Assembly (NCBI GenBank): GCA_000824845.1
Contig: CCNC01000068.1
Span: 124,001 to 188,000 of the forward strand
Reading direction: 5' to 3'
DNA: 64,000 nt
Origin: Mesorhizobium sp. ORS 3359
Lineage (GTDB): Bacteria; Pseudomonadota; Alphaproteobacteria; Rhizobiales; Rhizobiaceae
The notes beneath the pieces are model-generated. The model saw only the letters and a list, made by a program, of their open reading frames with translations. It ran no database searches and was not told where the DNA came from. Numbering within the stretch: the stretch's first letter is position 1; the number at the start of each line of letters is the position of its first letter. Shown here piece after piece: positions 10,149-19,218 of this stretch. The translations under genes and the position numbers were made by a program.

Positions 10149-11348
10149 TCAGGCCAATGCGGCGGCGATGACGTGCACCGCCTTTAGCGTCGCCACCGAA
10201 TAGGCGATGTTGGTGAAATCCGGATAGGTCGAAAGCTTCACCACGACCATCCTATTGACCCAGTCGATATGGATCAGCTGGCCGAACACGCCCCGGCACA
10301 TCAGCGCGCGCGAATGCGGATTCTCGATCCAGAACTGGTTATGATAGCTGCCCTCCGGCAGGCTCGGATTGAAATTCGGCCCATGCCTGCCGCTGCGCGT
10401 CGCTTCGATCCAGTCGGCCGGAATCACGCCGCCCCCGTTGTCGAGGATCAATTGCCCGAAGCGGCCATAGTCGCGCAGCGTCGCGTTGAAGCCGCCATCC
10501 GCCAGCGCATAGCCGGCGCTGTCGACGGTGAAGCAGGCGCTTTCGTCGGCGCCGAGCTTTTGCCAGAGTTCTTCCGAGACGAGCTGCGCCAGGCGCTTGC
10601 CGCTCACCCGCTCCATGATGAAGGCGAGCACGTCGGTCTCGATCGAGCGGTACTCGAACGCCTCGCCATGCGGGCGCACTCGGTCCTTCAGCCGCAGGAT
10701 CAGCTCGTACATGTGCGAGGGCCACGAAAAGTCCGGATCGCTGCCCGGCGGGATCGGCTTCCAGCCGGTCGCGACATCGACCTGGCCGATCTCGGAATAG
10801 CGATCGGTGTATTCCTCGGAAAAGCGCACGCCCGTCGTCATGTCGAGCACATGCTGCACGGTGGCGCCGGCCCAGCCGGTCTCACCGAGTTCCGGAAGAT
10901 AGTCGGTGACGAGCTTTGCCGGATCGATCAAACCGCGCCCGACGAGAATACCGCACACCGACCCGGTGACCGACTTCGCCATCGACTGCGACAGGTGCAG
11001 CGTGTGCTCGTCCATGCCGTTGAAATAGCGCTCGTAGGCGACCTTGCCGTCCTTCAGCACCAGGAAGCCGTCGGCATAGGTCTCATCGAGCAGGCCGGCG
11101 AGCGTCGTCGGCGCTCCGTTGCTATCGACCACCGGCAATTCGTCGAGGTCGACCTCCGCGCGCTCCAGGCGACGGCGGTGGCCGCTGCCGCGCCACACCT
11201 CGACCGTCGGCAGAAATTCGCGGATGTGCTGGAAGGCCCAACGGTTCCAGGGCGGCCTGTCCCAGTCGAGCTTCGGCGGCACCAGCCTGGGCGGCGAGCC
11301 CTGCATGATTGGCGGCCGCGGATCGGAGTTGCGATAGGACGAGGTCAT
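10149..11348 (-). CDS. Serine hydrolase, class C beta-lactamase/NylB-like (2)
   Basis: A 399-residue paralogue of the downstream gene, with SxxK as S122-M-A-K125 in LHLSQSMAKSVTG and a matching FEYRSIETDVLAF tyrosine region. The ATG at 11346-11348 follows a perfect AGGAGG ribosome site, so it is preferred over an in-frame start at 11453. Both copies share an N-terminal NRWxFQ motif typical of this hydrolase group. The 118-bp gap to the upstream transporter gene contains two hairpins, so it may be expressed at a different level from the transporter. It is probably an amide or ester hydrolase; the substrate is unknown. Confidence 0.8.
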   Translation of the reverse strand: MTSSYRNSDPRPPIMQGSPPRLVPPKLDWDRPPWNRWAFQHIREFLPTVEVWRGSGHRRRLERAEVDLDELPVVDSNGAPTTLAGLLDETYADGFLVLKDGKVAYERYFNGMDEHTLHLSQSMAKSVTGSVCGILVGRGLIDPAKLVTDYLPELGETGWAGATVQHVLDMTTGVRFSEEYTDRYSEIGQVDVATGWKPIPPGSDPDFSWPSHMYELILRLKDRVRPHGEAFEYRSIETDVLAFIMERVSGKRLAQLVSEELWQKLGADESACFTVDSAGYALADGGFNATLRDYGRFGQLILDNGGGVIPADWIEATRSGRHGPNFNPSLPEGSYHNQFWIENPHSRALMCRGVFGQLIHIDWVNRMVVVKLSTYPDFTNIAYSVATLKAVHVIAAALA

Positions 11349-11360
11349 GGTCCCTCCTAA

Positions 11361-11406
11361 TGCATGTCGCCCCAAAGCGCGCGGCGGCTTGGGGGAACGA
11401 CATGCA
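11361..11406. repeat. Hairpin repeat (TGCATGTCG type)
   Basis: Perfect 9-bp outer arms TGCATGTCG (11361-11369) and CGACATGCA (11398-11406) enclose inner complementary CCCCAAAGC/GGCTTGGGG-like stretches. I recognise this as the widespread rhizobial intergenic palindrome with ATGCATGTCG ends. It sits just upstream of the serine hydrolase ribosome site, so it would lie in the transcript leader. Confidence 0.65.
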
Positions 11407-11423
11407 CGGAAACAGTCATACGA

Positions 11424-11445
11424 AGGGGAGGCCGGAGCCTCCCCT
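11424..11445. other. Strong hairpin after potD
   Basis: AGGGGAGGC (11424-11432) pairs with GCCTCCCCT (11437-11445) around a 4-nt loop, 21 nt beyond the substrate-binding-protein stop. There is no U-run on the minus-strand transcript, so it is more likely a 3' end-stabilising hairpin or weak terminator than a classical intrinsic terminator. Confidence 0.5.
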
Positions 11446-11466
11446 CCTTTCATGCGTTGCGCTGAT

Positions 11467-12495
11467 TTATTTGCGCAGGTTGGTCCAGATCTTGTTGTAG
11501 ATCTCCACCACGTCCGGCGGGCACGGCGGCACGAATTCCGGCGTCGGCGAGCCGGCGGGCGGGCTGATTTCCGGCGAGTTGGCGAATTCCGGCGGCAGGA
11601 ATTTGTGGCTGCCGGCTATGCCGTTGTCGTAGCCCGCGAACTCCGAGATCAAGGCCGCGTTCTCCGGCGCCATGACGAAGTCCTGGAACAGCTTCGCGTT
11701 CTCGAGGTTCTTGGCCCCCTTCAGCACCGCGACATTGTCCATCCAGCCTTCGACGCCTTCCTTCGGATAGGCATATTTGATCGCCGGTATCTTCTGGCGC
11801 GAGCGGTAGGCAGCACCATTCCACTGCTCGGTCACGATCACGTCGCCGGAAGTGATCTTGGTGATGGTGTCGTAGCTGAAAGTCTTCCAGGATGGTTTGG
11901 CGGCCGTCAGTATGTCGTTGACCTTTTTCAGATTGGCCTTGTCGGCGCCGCAGCGCGGCACACCGGCATAGCGCTCGGCCGCATGCATGACGGTGTTGAC
12001 GTCGTCGAGCACGTTGATCTGGCCCTTCAGCGCGTCCGGCGGGTTGAACAGGATGGCCAGCGTATCGATGTCACCCTTGAACTTATCCATGTTGACAGAG
12101 AACGTCGTCGTGCCGAACTGCCACGGCGCCGTGTAGTGGCGGCCATCGTCCCAATAGACGTTGAGGAAGCGCGGATCGATGTTCTTGCCGTTCGGCATCG
12201 CGTTGGGCTCGGTTTTCTCGAGCAGGCCTTCCTCGACCATGATCTTCACGGTGTAGTCCGACGGCACCACGATGTCGTAGCCGGAATTGCCGGCGCGCAC
12301 CTTGGAGAGCATGGTCTCGTTAGAATCGTAATCGTCCAGCGTCACCTTGATGTTGTACTGCTTCTGGAACTTGTCGATCAGCTTGGGATTGGTGTAGTCA
12401 CCCCAGTTGTAGATGTGCAGTTCGCCGTCGGCCAACGCCGGAACTGCCCATAAAAGCACGGCCGCGGAAACGGCCGCCATCAGTTTTGCAGACAT
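11467..12495 (-). CDS. potD: Spermidine/putrescine-type ABC substrate-binding protein
   Basis: A 342-residue periplasmic binding protein. A signal peptide covers residues 1 to about 22 (LMAAVSAAVLLWAVPALA then DG). The mature N-terminus ELHIYNWGDYTNPKLIDKF and the following YDSNETMLSKVRAG and YDIVVPSDYTV segments are hallmarks of the PotD/PotF family. The ATG at 12493-12495 has an AGGAGA ribosome site; an upstream in-frame start at 12558 overlaps potC and is rejected. It is last of the four transporter genes, 40 nt after the PotC-like permease. Ligand specificity (putrescine, spermidine or another cationic amine) cannot be read from the sequence alone. Confidence 0.9.
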   Translation of the reverse strand: MSAKLMAAVSAAVLLWAVPALADGELHIYNWGDYTNPKLIDKFQKQYNIKVTLDDYDSNETMLSKVRAGNSGYDIVVPSDYTVKIMVEEGLLEKTEPNAMPNGKNIDPRFLNVYWDDGRHYTAPWQFGTTTFSVNMDKFKGDIDTLAILFNPPDALKGQINVLDDVNTVMHAAERYAGVPRCGADKANLKKVNDILTAAKPSWKTFSYDTITKITSGDVIVTEQWNGAAYRSRQKIPAIKYAYPKEGVEGWMDNVAVLKGAKNLENAKLFQDFVMAPENAALISEFAGYDNGIAGSHKFLPPEFANSPEISPPAGSPTPEFVPPCPPDVVEIYNKIWTNLRK

Positions 12496-12535
12496 TTTAT
12501 GTTCTCCTTGCCTTCCCATTGTTGTGTGTTGGAGC

Positions 12536-13348
12536 TCATTTGGCGCGTCGGCGCGCAATCAGGAACGAGACCGAGACGAACAGGATCGACACCATGAGCA
12601 GGATGGTGGAGATCGCGTTGATCTCGGGTGTCATCGGGCGCCGGATCTGGTTCCAGATATAGAGGGGCAGCGTTGTCTGGCCGGGTCCGGCGACGAGCTG
12701 GGTGATGGTGAAATCGTCGAAGGAGACGATGAAGGCGAGTGCTGCGCCCGACATGATGCCGGGAACCAAGAGCGGCAGCGTGATGCGCCTGAAGGCGCTC
12801 CACGGCGTCGCGTAAAGATCGGCTGCTGCATATTCCAGCGTCAGGTCCATGTCCTCAAGCCTCGCCCGGATCGGCATATAGGCGAAGGGGATGCAGAACA
12901 CGGTGTGGGCGAGGATCAGATTGCCAATGCCGAAATTCAGCCCGAACACACCGGCGATCAGCGCGAAGAAGGAGAGCGTCGCCACCGCCGTGATGATCTC
13001 GGGCACCATCAGCGGCAGGTTGATGACCATGAATGCCGCCGCCAGCCCACGCCAGGGTTTTACCCGGGTCATGCCGATCGCCGCCAGCGTCGCGCAGATC
13101 GTCGAGACGATCGTCGCGGTCACCGAGATGATCAGCGTGTTGCGCGCAGCGGCATGGAACTCCTCGTTAAGGAACGCGGTGCCGTACCAGCCGAGCGTGA
13201 CGCCTTCCCAATGGGTCACCAGTGAGCCGCTGTTGAGCGAGAAGATCATCAGGATCAGCACCGGCACATAGAGCACCAGCAGACAGATGATGGCGATCGT
13301 GCGGAACCCCGGCTGGTCCTTGATATCCATGACGCGAGGCTCAGCCAT
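12536..13348 (-). CDS. potC: Polyamine-type ABC permease (PotC-like)
   Basis: A 270-residue inner-membrane permease with about six transmembrane segments (first at TIAIICLLVLYVPVLILMIF). The EAA loop is seen in EYAAADLYATPWSAFRRITLPL. This is the MetI/PotC permease class. The ATG at 13346-13348 overlaps the end of the PotB gene by 8 bp, indicating translational coupling. It should pair with the PotB-like subunit and the ATPase to import a polyamine-like solute. Confidence 0.9.
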   Translation of the reverse strand: MAEPRVMDIKDQPGFRTIAIICLLVLYVPVLILMIFSLNSGSLVTHWEGVTLGWYGTAFLNEEFHAAARNTLIISVTATIVSTICATLAAIGMTRVKPWRGLAAAFMVINLPLMVPEIITAVATLSFFALIAGVFGLNFGIGNLILAHTVFCIPFAYMPIRARLEDMDLTLEYAAADLYATPWSAFRRITLPLLVPGIMSGAALAFIVSFDDFTITQLVAGPGQTTLPLYIWNQIRRPMTPEINAISTILLMVSILFVSVSFLIARRRAK

Positions 13349-14288
13349 GCTGCACCTTGCCCGACGTGTTGCGGACATAGAAGTAAAGGGCGACCAGCAC
13401 GGCAGTCATCAGGATCAGCGCCTGCGCGCAGCCCAGCGGCCAGTTGCGCCCCGAGCCGAATTGCTGCGCGATCAGGTCGCCGATCATCAGGTGGATGCCG
13501 CCCCCGAGGATGAGCGGCGTCACATAGGCGCCGAGCGCCGGGATGAAGACGAGCAGGCATCCGGCGATGATGCCGGGCTTGGACAGCGGGATGATCACCC
13601 GCCACAGCACCTGCCGCCGCGTCGCATAGAGATCATACGCTGCTTCGATCAGCCGAAAGTCGAGTTTCTCCAGGCTCGAATAGAGCGGCAGCACCATGAA
13701 CGGCAGGAAAGCGTAAAGCAGGCCGAGCTGGATGGCAAAGTTGGTGTAGAGCATGGTGATCGGCTTATCGATCACGCCGAGCCCGATCAGCGCGTTATTG
13801 ATCAGGCCCTCGTCACGGATGATGAACATGATCGCCAGCGTACGGACCAGAAGGTTCGACCAGAACGGGATGGTGATCAGAAGCACCCACCAGTTGCGCT
13901 GCGCCGGCGGCCGCGTCGCCATGAAGTAGGCGGTCGGAAAACCGAGCAGCAGGCAGATGACAGTCGTCACCACCGCGAACAGGAACGAACGCAGGTAGAT
14001 GATCAGGAAGTCCGGCGTGAATTGCAGCGTGTCGTCGAAAATGTCGCGCTGGAACAGGAAATTCAGATAGGCGTCGGTCGAGAACTGCCACTGCACCCCG
14101 CCATAGGGCGCGGCGACAAGGAACGAGTAGACGCAGATGATGATCAGCGGCAGCACACCGAAAATACCAATGATGAGAAGCGCCGGCAGCGACAAGAGCC
14201 GGTTGCGTCGCGCACTGATCTTCACCGCCTGGGCTTCGAACAGCGCGGCCTTGGACAGTGGGACTGAGGAAAGAGCGGCTGTCGTCAT
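13341..14288 (-). CDS. potB: Polyamine-type ABC permease (PotB-like)
   Basis: A 315-residue inner-membrane permease beginning with a cytoplasmic N-terminus of about 35 residues, then a transmembrane segment LLSLPALLIIGIFGVLPLII. The EAA loop is EAAYDLYATRRQVLWRVIIPL. It starts with an ATG that shares one base with the ATPase stop codon and ends 8 bp inside the PotC gene, so the three are coupled. It is the partner permease of a spermidine/putrescine-type importer. Confidence 0.9.
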   Translation of the reverse strand: MTTAALSSVPLSKAALFEAQAVKISARRNRLLSLPALLIIGIFGVLPLIIICVYSFLVAAPYGGVQWQFSTDAYLNFLFQRDIFDDTLQFTPDFLIIYLRSFLFAVVTTVICLLLGFPTAYFMATRPPAQRNWWVLLITIPFWSNLLVRTLAIMFIIRDEGLINNALIGLGVIDKPITMLYTNFAIQLGLLYAFLPFMVLPLYSSLEKLDFRLIEAAYDLYATRRQVLWRVIIPLSKPGIIAGCLLVFIPALGAYVTPLILGGGIHLMIGDLIAQQFGSGRNWPLGCAQALILMTAVLVALYFYVRNTSGKVQHG

Positions 14289-15511
14289 CAGTCTTTCAGG
14301 ACGCGCGCCGCGTCCTCCTCGAACTGGATGCCGACCTTCGCACCGGTCGCGTAGGTCACCGGCGACGAGCGGCTGTTCTGATGGCGCACGATGAAGTTCT
14401 CGCCGCCGCCGTCGAGCTTGACGTGGTAATGCGTATCGGTGCCGAAATAGACGATGTTGGCGAGCGTACCGGCGATCGTTCCCTTGGCCGGATCGGGCAC
14501 AAGATCGGCATGCTCGGGTCGCACCACCAGCGTCACTTCGCCCGTCGGATCGAAGCCTTCCGGATAGCCGGCACTGATCGTGGCGCTGCTGGCGAATTTG
14601 ACCGTCGCCACGCCGGCCTGCTTCGACACCACCGTGCCCGGCAGGAAGTTCGTCTCGCCGATGAAGTCGGCGACGAAGCGTTCGGCCGGCCGGTCATAGA
14701 TGTCGCGCGGCGTGCCGACCTGCAGGATCTTGCCGGCCGACATCACGGCGATGCGGTCGGACATGGTCAGCGCTTCTTCCTGGTCGTGAGTGACGAAGAT
14801 GAAGGTGATGCCGGTCTCGTGCTGCAGCCGCTTCAATTCGATCTGCATTTCCTTGCGCAGCTTGTAGTCGAGCGCCGACAGCGGCTCGTCGAGCAGAAGC
14901 ACCTTCGGCTGCGGCGCCAGCGCGCGGGCGAGTGCGACGCGCTGCTGCTGGCCGCCGGAAATCTCGCTGGTTCGGCGCGCCTTCAGCGCCTCCATCTTGA
15001 CCAGCTTCAGCATCTGCGCGACGCGCGCCTCGATCTCCGCTCTCGCCTTGCCGAGCATTTCCAGCCCGAAGCCGATATTCTGCGCCACCGTCATGTGCGG
15101 GAACAGCGCATAGCTCTGGAAGACTGTGTTGACCGGGCGTTTGAACGGTGGCAGCGGCGCAATGTCCTGGCCGTGCAGCAGGATCTCGCCGGCGGTCGGG
15201 AAATCGAAGCCGGCAATCAGTCTCAGCAGCGTCGTCTTTCCGCATCCCGACGGGCCGAGCAGTGTGAAAAACTCGTTCTCGCGGATCGACACCGAAACCG
15301 TGTCAAGGGCGGCTACCTGGTTTTCGCCGGTTCCGAAGACCTTGCGAACACCGCGAACTTCGATCGCGTTCTTACCCGGTTGTTCCGGCACAATTACCCC
15401 ATTGAGAGAGCCTGCTCTTTCCGGCAGGTGTGTTCCTGTTTGATTGTCACCATAAGCCGGGCGGCTTGGCAACTGCGGAGCTGCTAGCTGATTTTCAAAC
15501 GCAATTCCCAT
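14288..15511 (-). CDS. potA: Polyamine-type ABC ATPase (PotA-like)
   Basis: A 407-residue ATPase of the PotA class. Visible are Walker A (GPSGCGKTT), Q-loop, the signature [13 protein letters not shown], Walker B ([12 protein letters not shown]), the switch [11 protein letters not shown] and a C-terminal TOBE/OB domain from about residue 290. The ATG at 15509-15511 lies 8 nt after the amidohydrolase stop with a GAGGTG ribosome site. It gives a ~40-residue N-terminal extension before the first beta strand. A GTG at 15389-15391 would give a more typical 367 residues, so the start is uncertain. It forms an operon with potB, potC and potD. Confidence 0.9.
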   Translation of the reverse strand: MGIAFENQLAAPQLPSRPAYGDNQTGTHLPERAGSLNGVIVPEQPGKNAIEVRGVRKVFGTGENQVAALDTVSVSIRENEFFTLLGPSGCGKTTLLRLIAGFDFPTAGEILLHGQDIAPLPPFKRPVNTVFQSYALFPHMTVAQNIGFGLEMLGKARAEIEARVAQMLKLVKMEALKARRTSEISGGQQQRVALARALAPQPKVLLLDEPLSALDYKLRKEMQIELKRLQHETGITFIFVTHDQEEALTMSDRIAVMSAGKILQVGTPRDIYDRPAERFVADFIGETNFLPGTVVSKQAGVATVKFASSATISAGYPEGFDPTGEVTLVVRPEHADLVPDPAKGTIAGTLANIVYFGTDTHYHVKLDGGGENFIVRHQNSRSSPVTYATGAKVGIQFEEDAARVLKD

Positions 15512-15519
15512 GCCGCACC

Positions 15520-17187
15520 TCAGGCCTGGTAGGTAATCTTGCCGCCACAGATGGTGGTGACCGGGCGCACCGAGTGCAGCGCTTCCGGCGCGGTCGCCTC
15601 GATATCGGCCGACAAGACGACGATATCGCCGAGATAGCCGGTTTTCAGCCGACCTTTGCGGTCTTCCATGAACTCCGCATAGGCGCCCTCGACGGTGTAA
15701 GCCTGGATCGCTTCCCGCAACGAGAAGCTCTGATCGGGCATGCCTTCCGCCCAAGGCTTGCGCATGACTGCCGCCTGGATGGACAGGATCGGATCGACCG
15801 GAGAAACCGGCCAGTCGGACGCGAACACCACGCGTGCGCCGGCATTTTTCAGCGTGCGCCAGGCATAGCTCAGCGGCCACTTGTCGCGGCCGATGCGCGA
15901 GATCGTCGGCTCCATCGGGAAGTTCAGCGCGCCCGGCGGATGCGCCGGCTGCATCGACGCCAGAACGCCAAGCTCGGCGAAGCGCGGCACGTCGGCAGCC
16001 GTGATCACCTCGATATGCTCGACGCGGTGGCGGCTGTCGCGCCGGCCGTTCTTCTTCGCCGCCGCCTGATAGCCGTCGAGCACCGCGCGAACCGCGCCGT
16101 CGCCGATCGAATGAACGGCGATCTGCAGGCCGCGCCTGTCGGCCTCGACCGCCACTTCGGCGAAATGCTCAGGCGAAAACAGCGGCTCGCCGCGCCAACC
16201 CGGACGGTCGGCATAGTCGTCGACCATCACCGCCGTCCAGGAATCCAGCACGCCGTCATAGAAGACCTTGACCATGCCGGACGTAAGCCACTCGGAATTA
16301 TAGGTCGCGGCCATCCGCGAGGCTTTTTCCAGCATGTCCAGCTTCATGAAGTTCTTGAAGTGGAACGGGATTTTGGTGCGGCAAAGCAACCTTCCCTCTT
16401 TCTCCAGACCAGCCAGCAGCTCGAGCTGGTAGAGGTTGCCGTCCATGTTCTGGATCGAGGTGATGCCGTGCCTGGCGCACCATTCAAGGCCACGGTGCAT
16501 CAGATCGCGATCGGCCGCCAGCTCCTCCGCGGAAGGATAAGGATCCGGTTCGGCGCCCTCGAGGCCAAGCCGTGTCCGGTTCGCTCCGTAGTGGTCGAGG
16601 ACCGGCCCGAACGCCTCGCCCTCGCGCAGCTCGCCGGCGGCAAGCCCGTCCGCGCCCATGACGATCTCGTTGCCCTGGCCGACCTCCTTGCCATGCAGCA
16701 GGCCGGCCTCTTCCAGCGCCTTGGTGTTCGCCCACATCGTATGGTGGTCGGACGCCGACATGACGAAAGGCCGGTCGGGAATGATGCGGTCGAGGTCGTG
16801 GCGCGTCACCGGCTCCGGCAAGATGGCGTAGTCGACGCCGGCACCGATCAGGAGCCTAGCGTCCGGCCGCTTCGCGGCGAAATCCTGGATCGCGTCGCGC
16901 AGCGCGTCGAAGCCATGCACGCCCGCCAGATGCAGGTTGTCGAGCTCGGCCGCGCCGCCGAAGAGATGCATATGCGCCTCGATGAAGCCCGGCAGGACGG
17001 AGCCGCCCTGGGCGTCGACAACCTTGGTCGCTGGTCCCTTGAGTTCTTCGATGGAAGCGCGGCTGCCGATGGCGATGATGACGCCGTCCTTGACGGCAAC
17101 AGCCTCGGCGGCGGGATTGTCATCGTCCATGGTCAGCACACGGCCGTTGACGATCACCAGATCCGCACCACCATCCGCAACCGACAT
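15520..17187 (-). CDS. YtcJ-like metal-dependent amidohydrolase
   Basis: A 555-residue amidohydrolase of the amidohydrolase_3/YtcJ group. The first metal motif is EAHMHLFGG near residue 66. Later motifs are [18 protein letters not shown] and the catalytic-Asp region FASDWPVSP. The start at 17185-17187 has a GTGGAG ribosome site. No signal peptide is seen, so it is cytoplasmic. It heads the polyamine transporter operon, which suggests it hydrolyses an imported amide or an N-acyl amine. Members of this family have varied or unknown substrates, so the reaction is not assigned. Confidence 0.82.
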   Translation of the reverse strand: MSVADGGADLVIVNGRVLTMDDDNPAAEAVAVKDGVIIAIGSRASIEELKGPATKVVDAQGGSVLPGFIEAHMHLFGGAAELDNLHLAGVHGFDALRDAIQDFAAKRPDARLLIGAGVDYAILPEPVTRHDLDRIIPDRPFVMSASDHHTMWANTKALEEAGLLHGKEVGQGNEIVMGADGLAAGELREGEAFGPVLDHYGANRTRLGLEGAEPDPYPSAEELAADRDLMHRGLEWCARHGITSIQNMDGNLYQLELLAGLEKEGRLLCRTKIPFHFKNFMKLDMLEKASRMAATYNSEWLTSGMVKVFYDGVLDSWTAVMVDDYADRPGWRGEPLFSPEHFAEVAVEADRRGLQIAVHSIGDGAVRAVLDGYQAAAKKNGRRDSRHRVEHIEVITAADVPRFAELGVLASMQPAHPPGALNFPMEPTISRIGRDKWPLSYAWRTLKNAGARVVFASDWPVSPVDPILSIQAAVMRKPWAEGMPDQSFSLREAIQAYTVEGAYAEFMEDRKGRLKTGYLGDIVVLSADIEATAPEALHSVRPVTTICGGKITYQA

Positions 17188-17355
17188 CGCGACTCCACAT
17201 TTTGCTGAGGGACCGACAACGCCACGCCGCCCCAAAAGCGGCCGCCACCGGGGCGACGCCATGGACGAAAAGTCGATGCCGATGCGCCGTCTTCCAAATT
17301 CCCCTTGTTATCGTTGAAGACAGCGTGGATAAAGAATGCGACTGTTTATTCGCGT

Positions 17356-17384
17356 TTGTCAACAGCTGGAATTTGGCATGTATA
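17356..17384 (+). promoter_or_regulatory. Possible sigma-70-type promoter for tetR
   Basis: TTGTCA (17356-17361) and TGTATA (17379-17384), 17 bp apart, lie in an unusually A+T-rich part of the 253-bp gap between the amidohydrolase and tetR. If used, transcription would start near 17391, which favours the downstream GTG start of tetR. No convincing operator palindrome was found. Confidence 0.3.
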
Positions 17385-17440
17385 GTGGACTGCACCGCGC
17401 GCCGATGGTGGGGCCGAGCGGGGAACGGGGGCAACGAGCA

Positions 17441-18094
17441 GTGAAGCGCAGTCTCGATCGCAAGACCAAAATAGCGCTGGAGCCGCGCAAGCAGCCGCGG
17501 CAGCAACGGTCGAGCAAGGTGGTCGACAGGATTCTCGACGCGGCGCTCATCCTGACGCGTGAGCAGGGAACCAAGACCCCGACGACGCTCGCCATCGCGC
17601 AGCGCGCGGGCCTGTCGGTCGGTTCGGTCTACCAATATTTCCCCAACAAGGAAGCCATTCTTCTCGAGCTCGGCAGGCGCTGGCTGTCGTCCTTTCCCGA
17701 GGTGATTGCCAAGCGCATCAAAGTCGCCCCACCCACCAACCGCGAAGAGTTTCGCCGCGAAGTGCGCAAGCTCTTTATCGACACATCCCGGATCTATCTC
17801 GACAACGCGACCCTGATGCCGGTGATCGAGGCTATCTCCGGCAACGCCGACCTCCGGCCGATCCAGGACGGATACGACAAGGAGATCATCGCCCTCTACG
17901 CAGCCTGGCTGCAGCATGTGAACCCGGCGCTCGAGGAAAAGACCGCCAAGCGGCTGGGCCTGGTGATGATGGAGGTCGGGCACGCCTGCAGGCTCGTCGG
18001 ACTGAAGCGGGACCGCAAGACATTCGACCTCATCGAGGACGATGTGGAAGCCATGTGGCTGGCTCTCGTGACCCCCTATCTCAACCTCGACTGA
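17441..18094 (+). CDS. TetR-family regulator
   Basis: A 217-residue repressor-type regulator. The TetR DNA-binding domain is clear: RILDAALILTREQGTKTPTT then AIAQRAGLSVGSVYQYFPNK, at about residues 25-75. The ligand domain includes PVIEAISGNADLRPIQDGYD. The GTG at 17441 has a GGGGG ribosome site 9 nt upstream. Longer in-frame starts at 17336, 17378 and 17405 would cross the A+T-rich promoter-like stretch, so the start is uncertain. It is divergent from the amidohydrolase-transporter operon and 41 bp upstream of the deacetylase gene. That position suggests it controls both. Confidence 0.82.
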   Translation: MKRSLDRKTKIALEPRKQPRQQRSSKVVDRILDAALILTREQGTKTPTTLAIAQRAGLSVGSVYQYFPNKEAILLELGRRWLSSFPEVIAKRIKVAPPTNREEFRREVRKLFIDTSRIYLDNATLMPVIEAISGNADLRPIQDGYDKEIIALYAAWLQHVNPALEEKTAKRLGLVMMEVGHACRLVGLKRDRKTFDLIEDDVEAMWLALVTPYLNLD

Positions 18095-18135
18095 TTTCGC
18101 ACCTCCAACTGTTTTCGCACTTCCAGGGGAATTCC

Positions 18136-19167
18136 ATGAAGACTGTCTTTTCGCCGCTTCACGCCGGTCATTCAGGCCAGATGGAACTGGTCACATCGGC
18201 CATCGTGCCCGGCTTCGAGAAACCGTCGCGAGCCGAATTCATCAAGGCGCGGGTGGAGAGCGAGAAGCTCGGGCCGATCATCGGACCGGTCGAGCACGAC
18301 CTCTCCGCCGCCAAGCGCGTGCATGATGCCCACTACATCGATTTCCTGCCGACGGTCTGGCCGGAATGGGTCGCCGCCGGTTTCACGGGCTCGGCCATGG
18401 GCTTCACCTGGCCGACGCGCGGCCTGCGCGGCGACGTTCCGCCGAAGCGCGTCGACGCCTTGCTCGGCTATTATTCCTTCGATGCCGGCGCCACCTTCGT
18501 CGAAGGCACCTGGGCGGCGATCAAGTCATCCTATGACGTCGCGCTGACCGCCGCCGCCCTGGTCAAGGGCGGCGAGCGCACCGCCTTCGCGCTTTGCCGC
18601 CCGCCCGGCCATCATGCGGGCGCTGCGTTCATGGGCGGCTATTGCTTCATCAACAACGCCGCCGTCGTCGCGCAATGGTTCCGCGACCAGGGCGCCAGGC
18701 GCGTGTCGATCCTCGATGTCGACTACCACCACGGCAACGGCACGCAGGAGATCTTCTATCGCCGCGGCGATATCCAGGTGCTCAACCTGCATGGCGACCC
18801 GATGGTCGAGTATCCCTTCTTCCTCGGCCACGCCGACGAGCGCGGCGAAGGCGAAGGCGAAGGTTTCAACGTCAACTACCCCATGCCCTTCGGCACCGAC
18901 TGGGACGGCTGGAGCGCGTCGCTGGAGGATGCCTGCGGCAAGCTCACCGCCTACGCCCCCGATGTCGTCATCGTCTCGCTCGGCGTCGACACCTTCGAGA
19001 AGGACCCGATCAGCCAGTTCAAGCTGAAGAGCGTCGACTACCCCAAGATCGGCCGCCGCATCGCCAAGCTCGGCCTGCCGACGCTGTTCGTCATGGAAGG
19101 CGGCTACGCCGTGGAAGAGATCGGCATCAATGCCGTCGGCGTGCTGACCGGCTTCGAGGATCGCTGA
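18136..19167 (+). CDS. Acetylpolyamine amidohydrolase-like deacetylase
   Basis: A 343-residue member of the histone deacetylase/acetylpolyamine amidohydrolase superfamily. The zinc and charge-relay motifs are present: PPGHHAG (tandem His), the metal ligands in ILDVDYHHGNGTQ, and SLGVDTFEKDP with a further metal-ligand Asp. EGGYAVEEIG near the C-terminus fits the bacterial APAH subgroup, which is 340-345 residues long. The ATG at 18136 has an AGGGGA ribosome site. Expected reaction: deacetylation of acetylated polyamines such as N-acetylputrescine or N8-acetylspermidine. The divergent polyamine importer supports this role. A strong terminator follows. Confidence 0.85.
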   Translation: MKTVFSPLHAGHSGQMELVTSAIVPGFEKPSRAEFIKARVESEKLGPIIGPVEHDLSAAKRVHDAHYIDFLPTVWPEWVAAGFTGSAMGFTWPTRGLRGDVPPKRVDALLGYYSFDAGATFVEGTWAAIKSSYDVALTAAALVKGGERTAFALCRPPGHHAGAAFMGGYCFINNAAVVAQWFRDQGARRVSILDVDYHHGNGTQEIFYRRGDIQVLNLHGDPMVEYPFFLGHADERGEGEGEGFNVNYPMPFGTDWDGWSASLEDACGKLTAYAPDVVIVSLGVDTFEKDPISQFKLKSVDYPKIGRRIAKLGLPTLFVMEGGYAVEEIGINAVGVLTGFEDR

Positions 19168-19186
19168 TCCCCACCCGAATAGACCT

Positions 19187-19218
19187 ACGCCCCCGGATTC
19201 AACCGGGGGCGTTTTTTT
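19187..19218 (+). terminator. Intrinsic terminator after the deacetylase
   Basis: A perfect 9-bp stem CGCCCCCGG/CCGGGGGCG with a 6-nt loop (19188-19211), followed by seven T residues. It lies 20 nt after the stop and closes the tetR-deacetylase unit before the flagellar region. Confidence 0.93.

Noticed and set aside
13287..15487. Plus-strand open frames opposite the potB and potA genes (326 and 409 residues)
   Set aside because: Charged, repetitive composition and no motifs; the minus-strand ABC genes overlap with operon-style coupling.
15430..17208. 592-residue open frame opposite the amidohydrolase
   Set aside because: The minus-strand gene has catalytic motifs, a ribosome site and operon context; the opposite frame has none.
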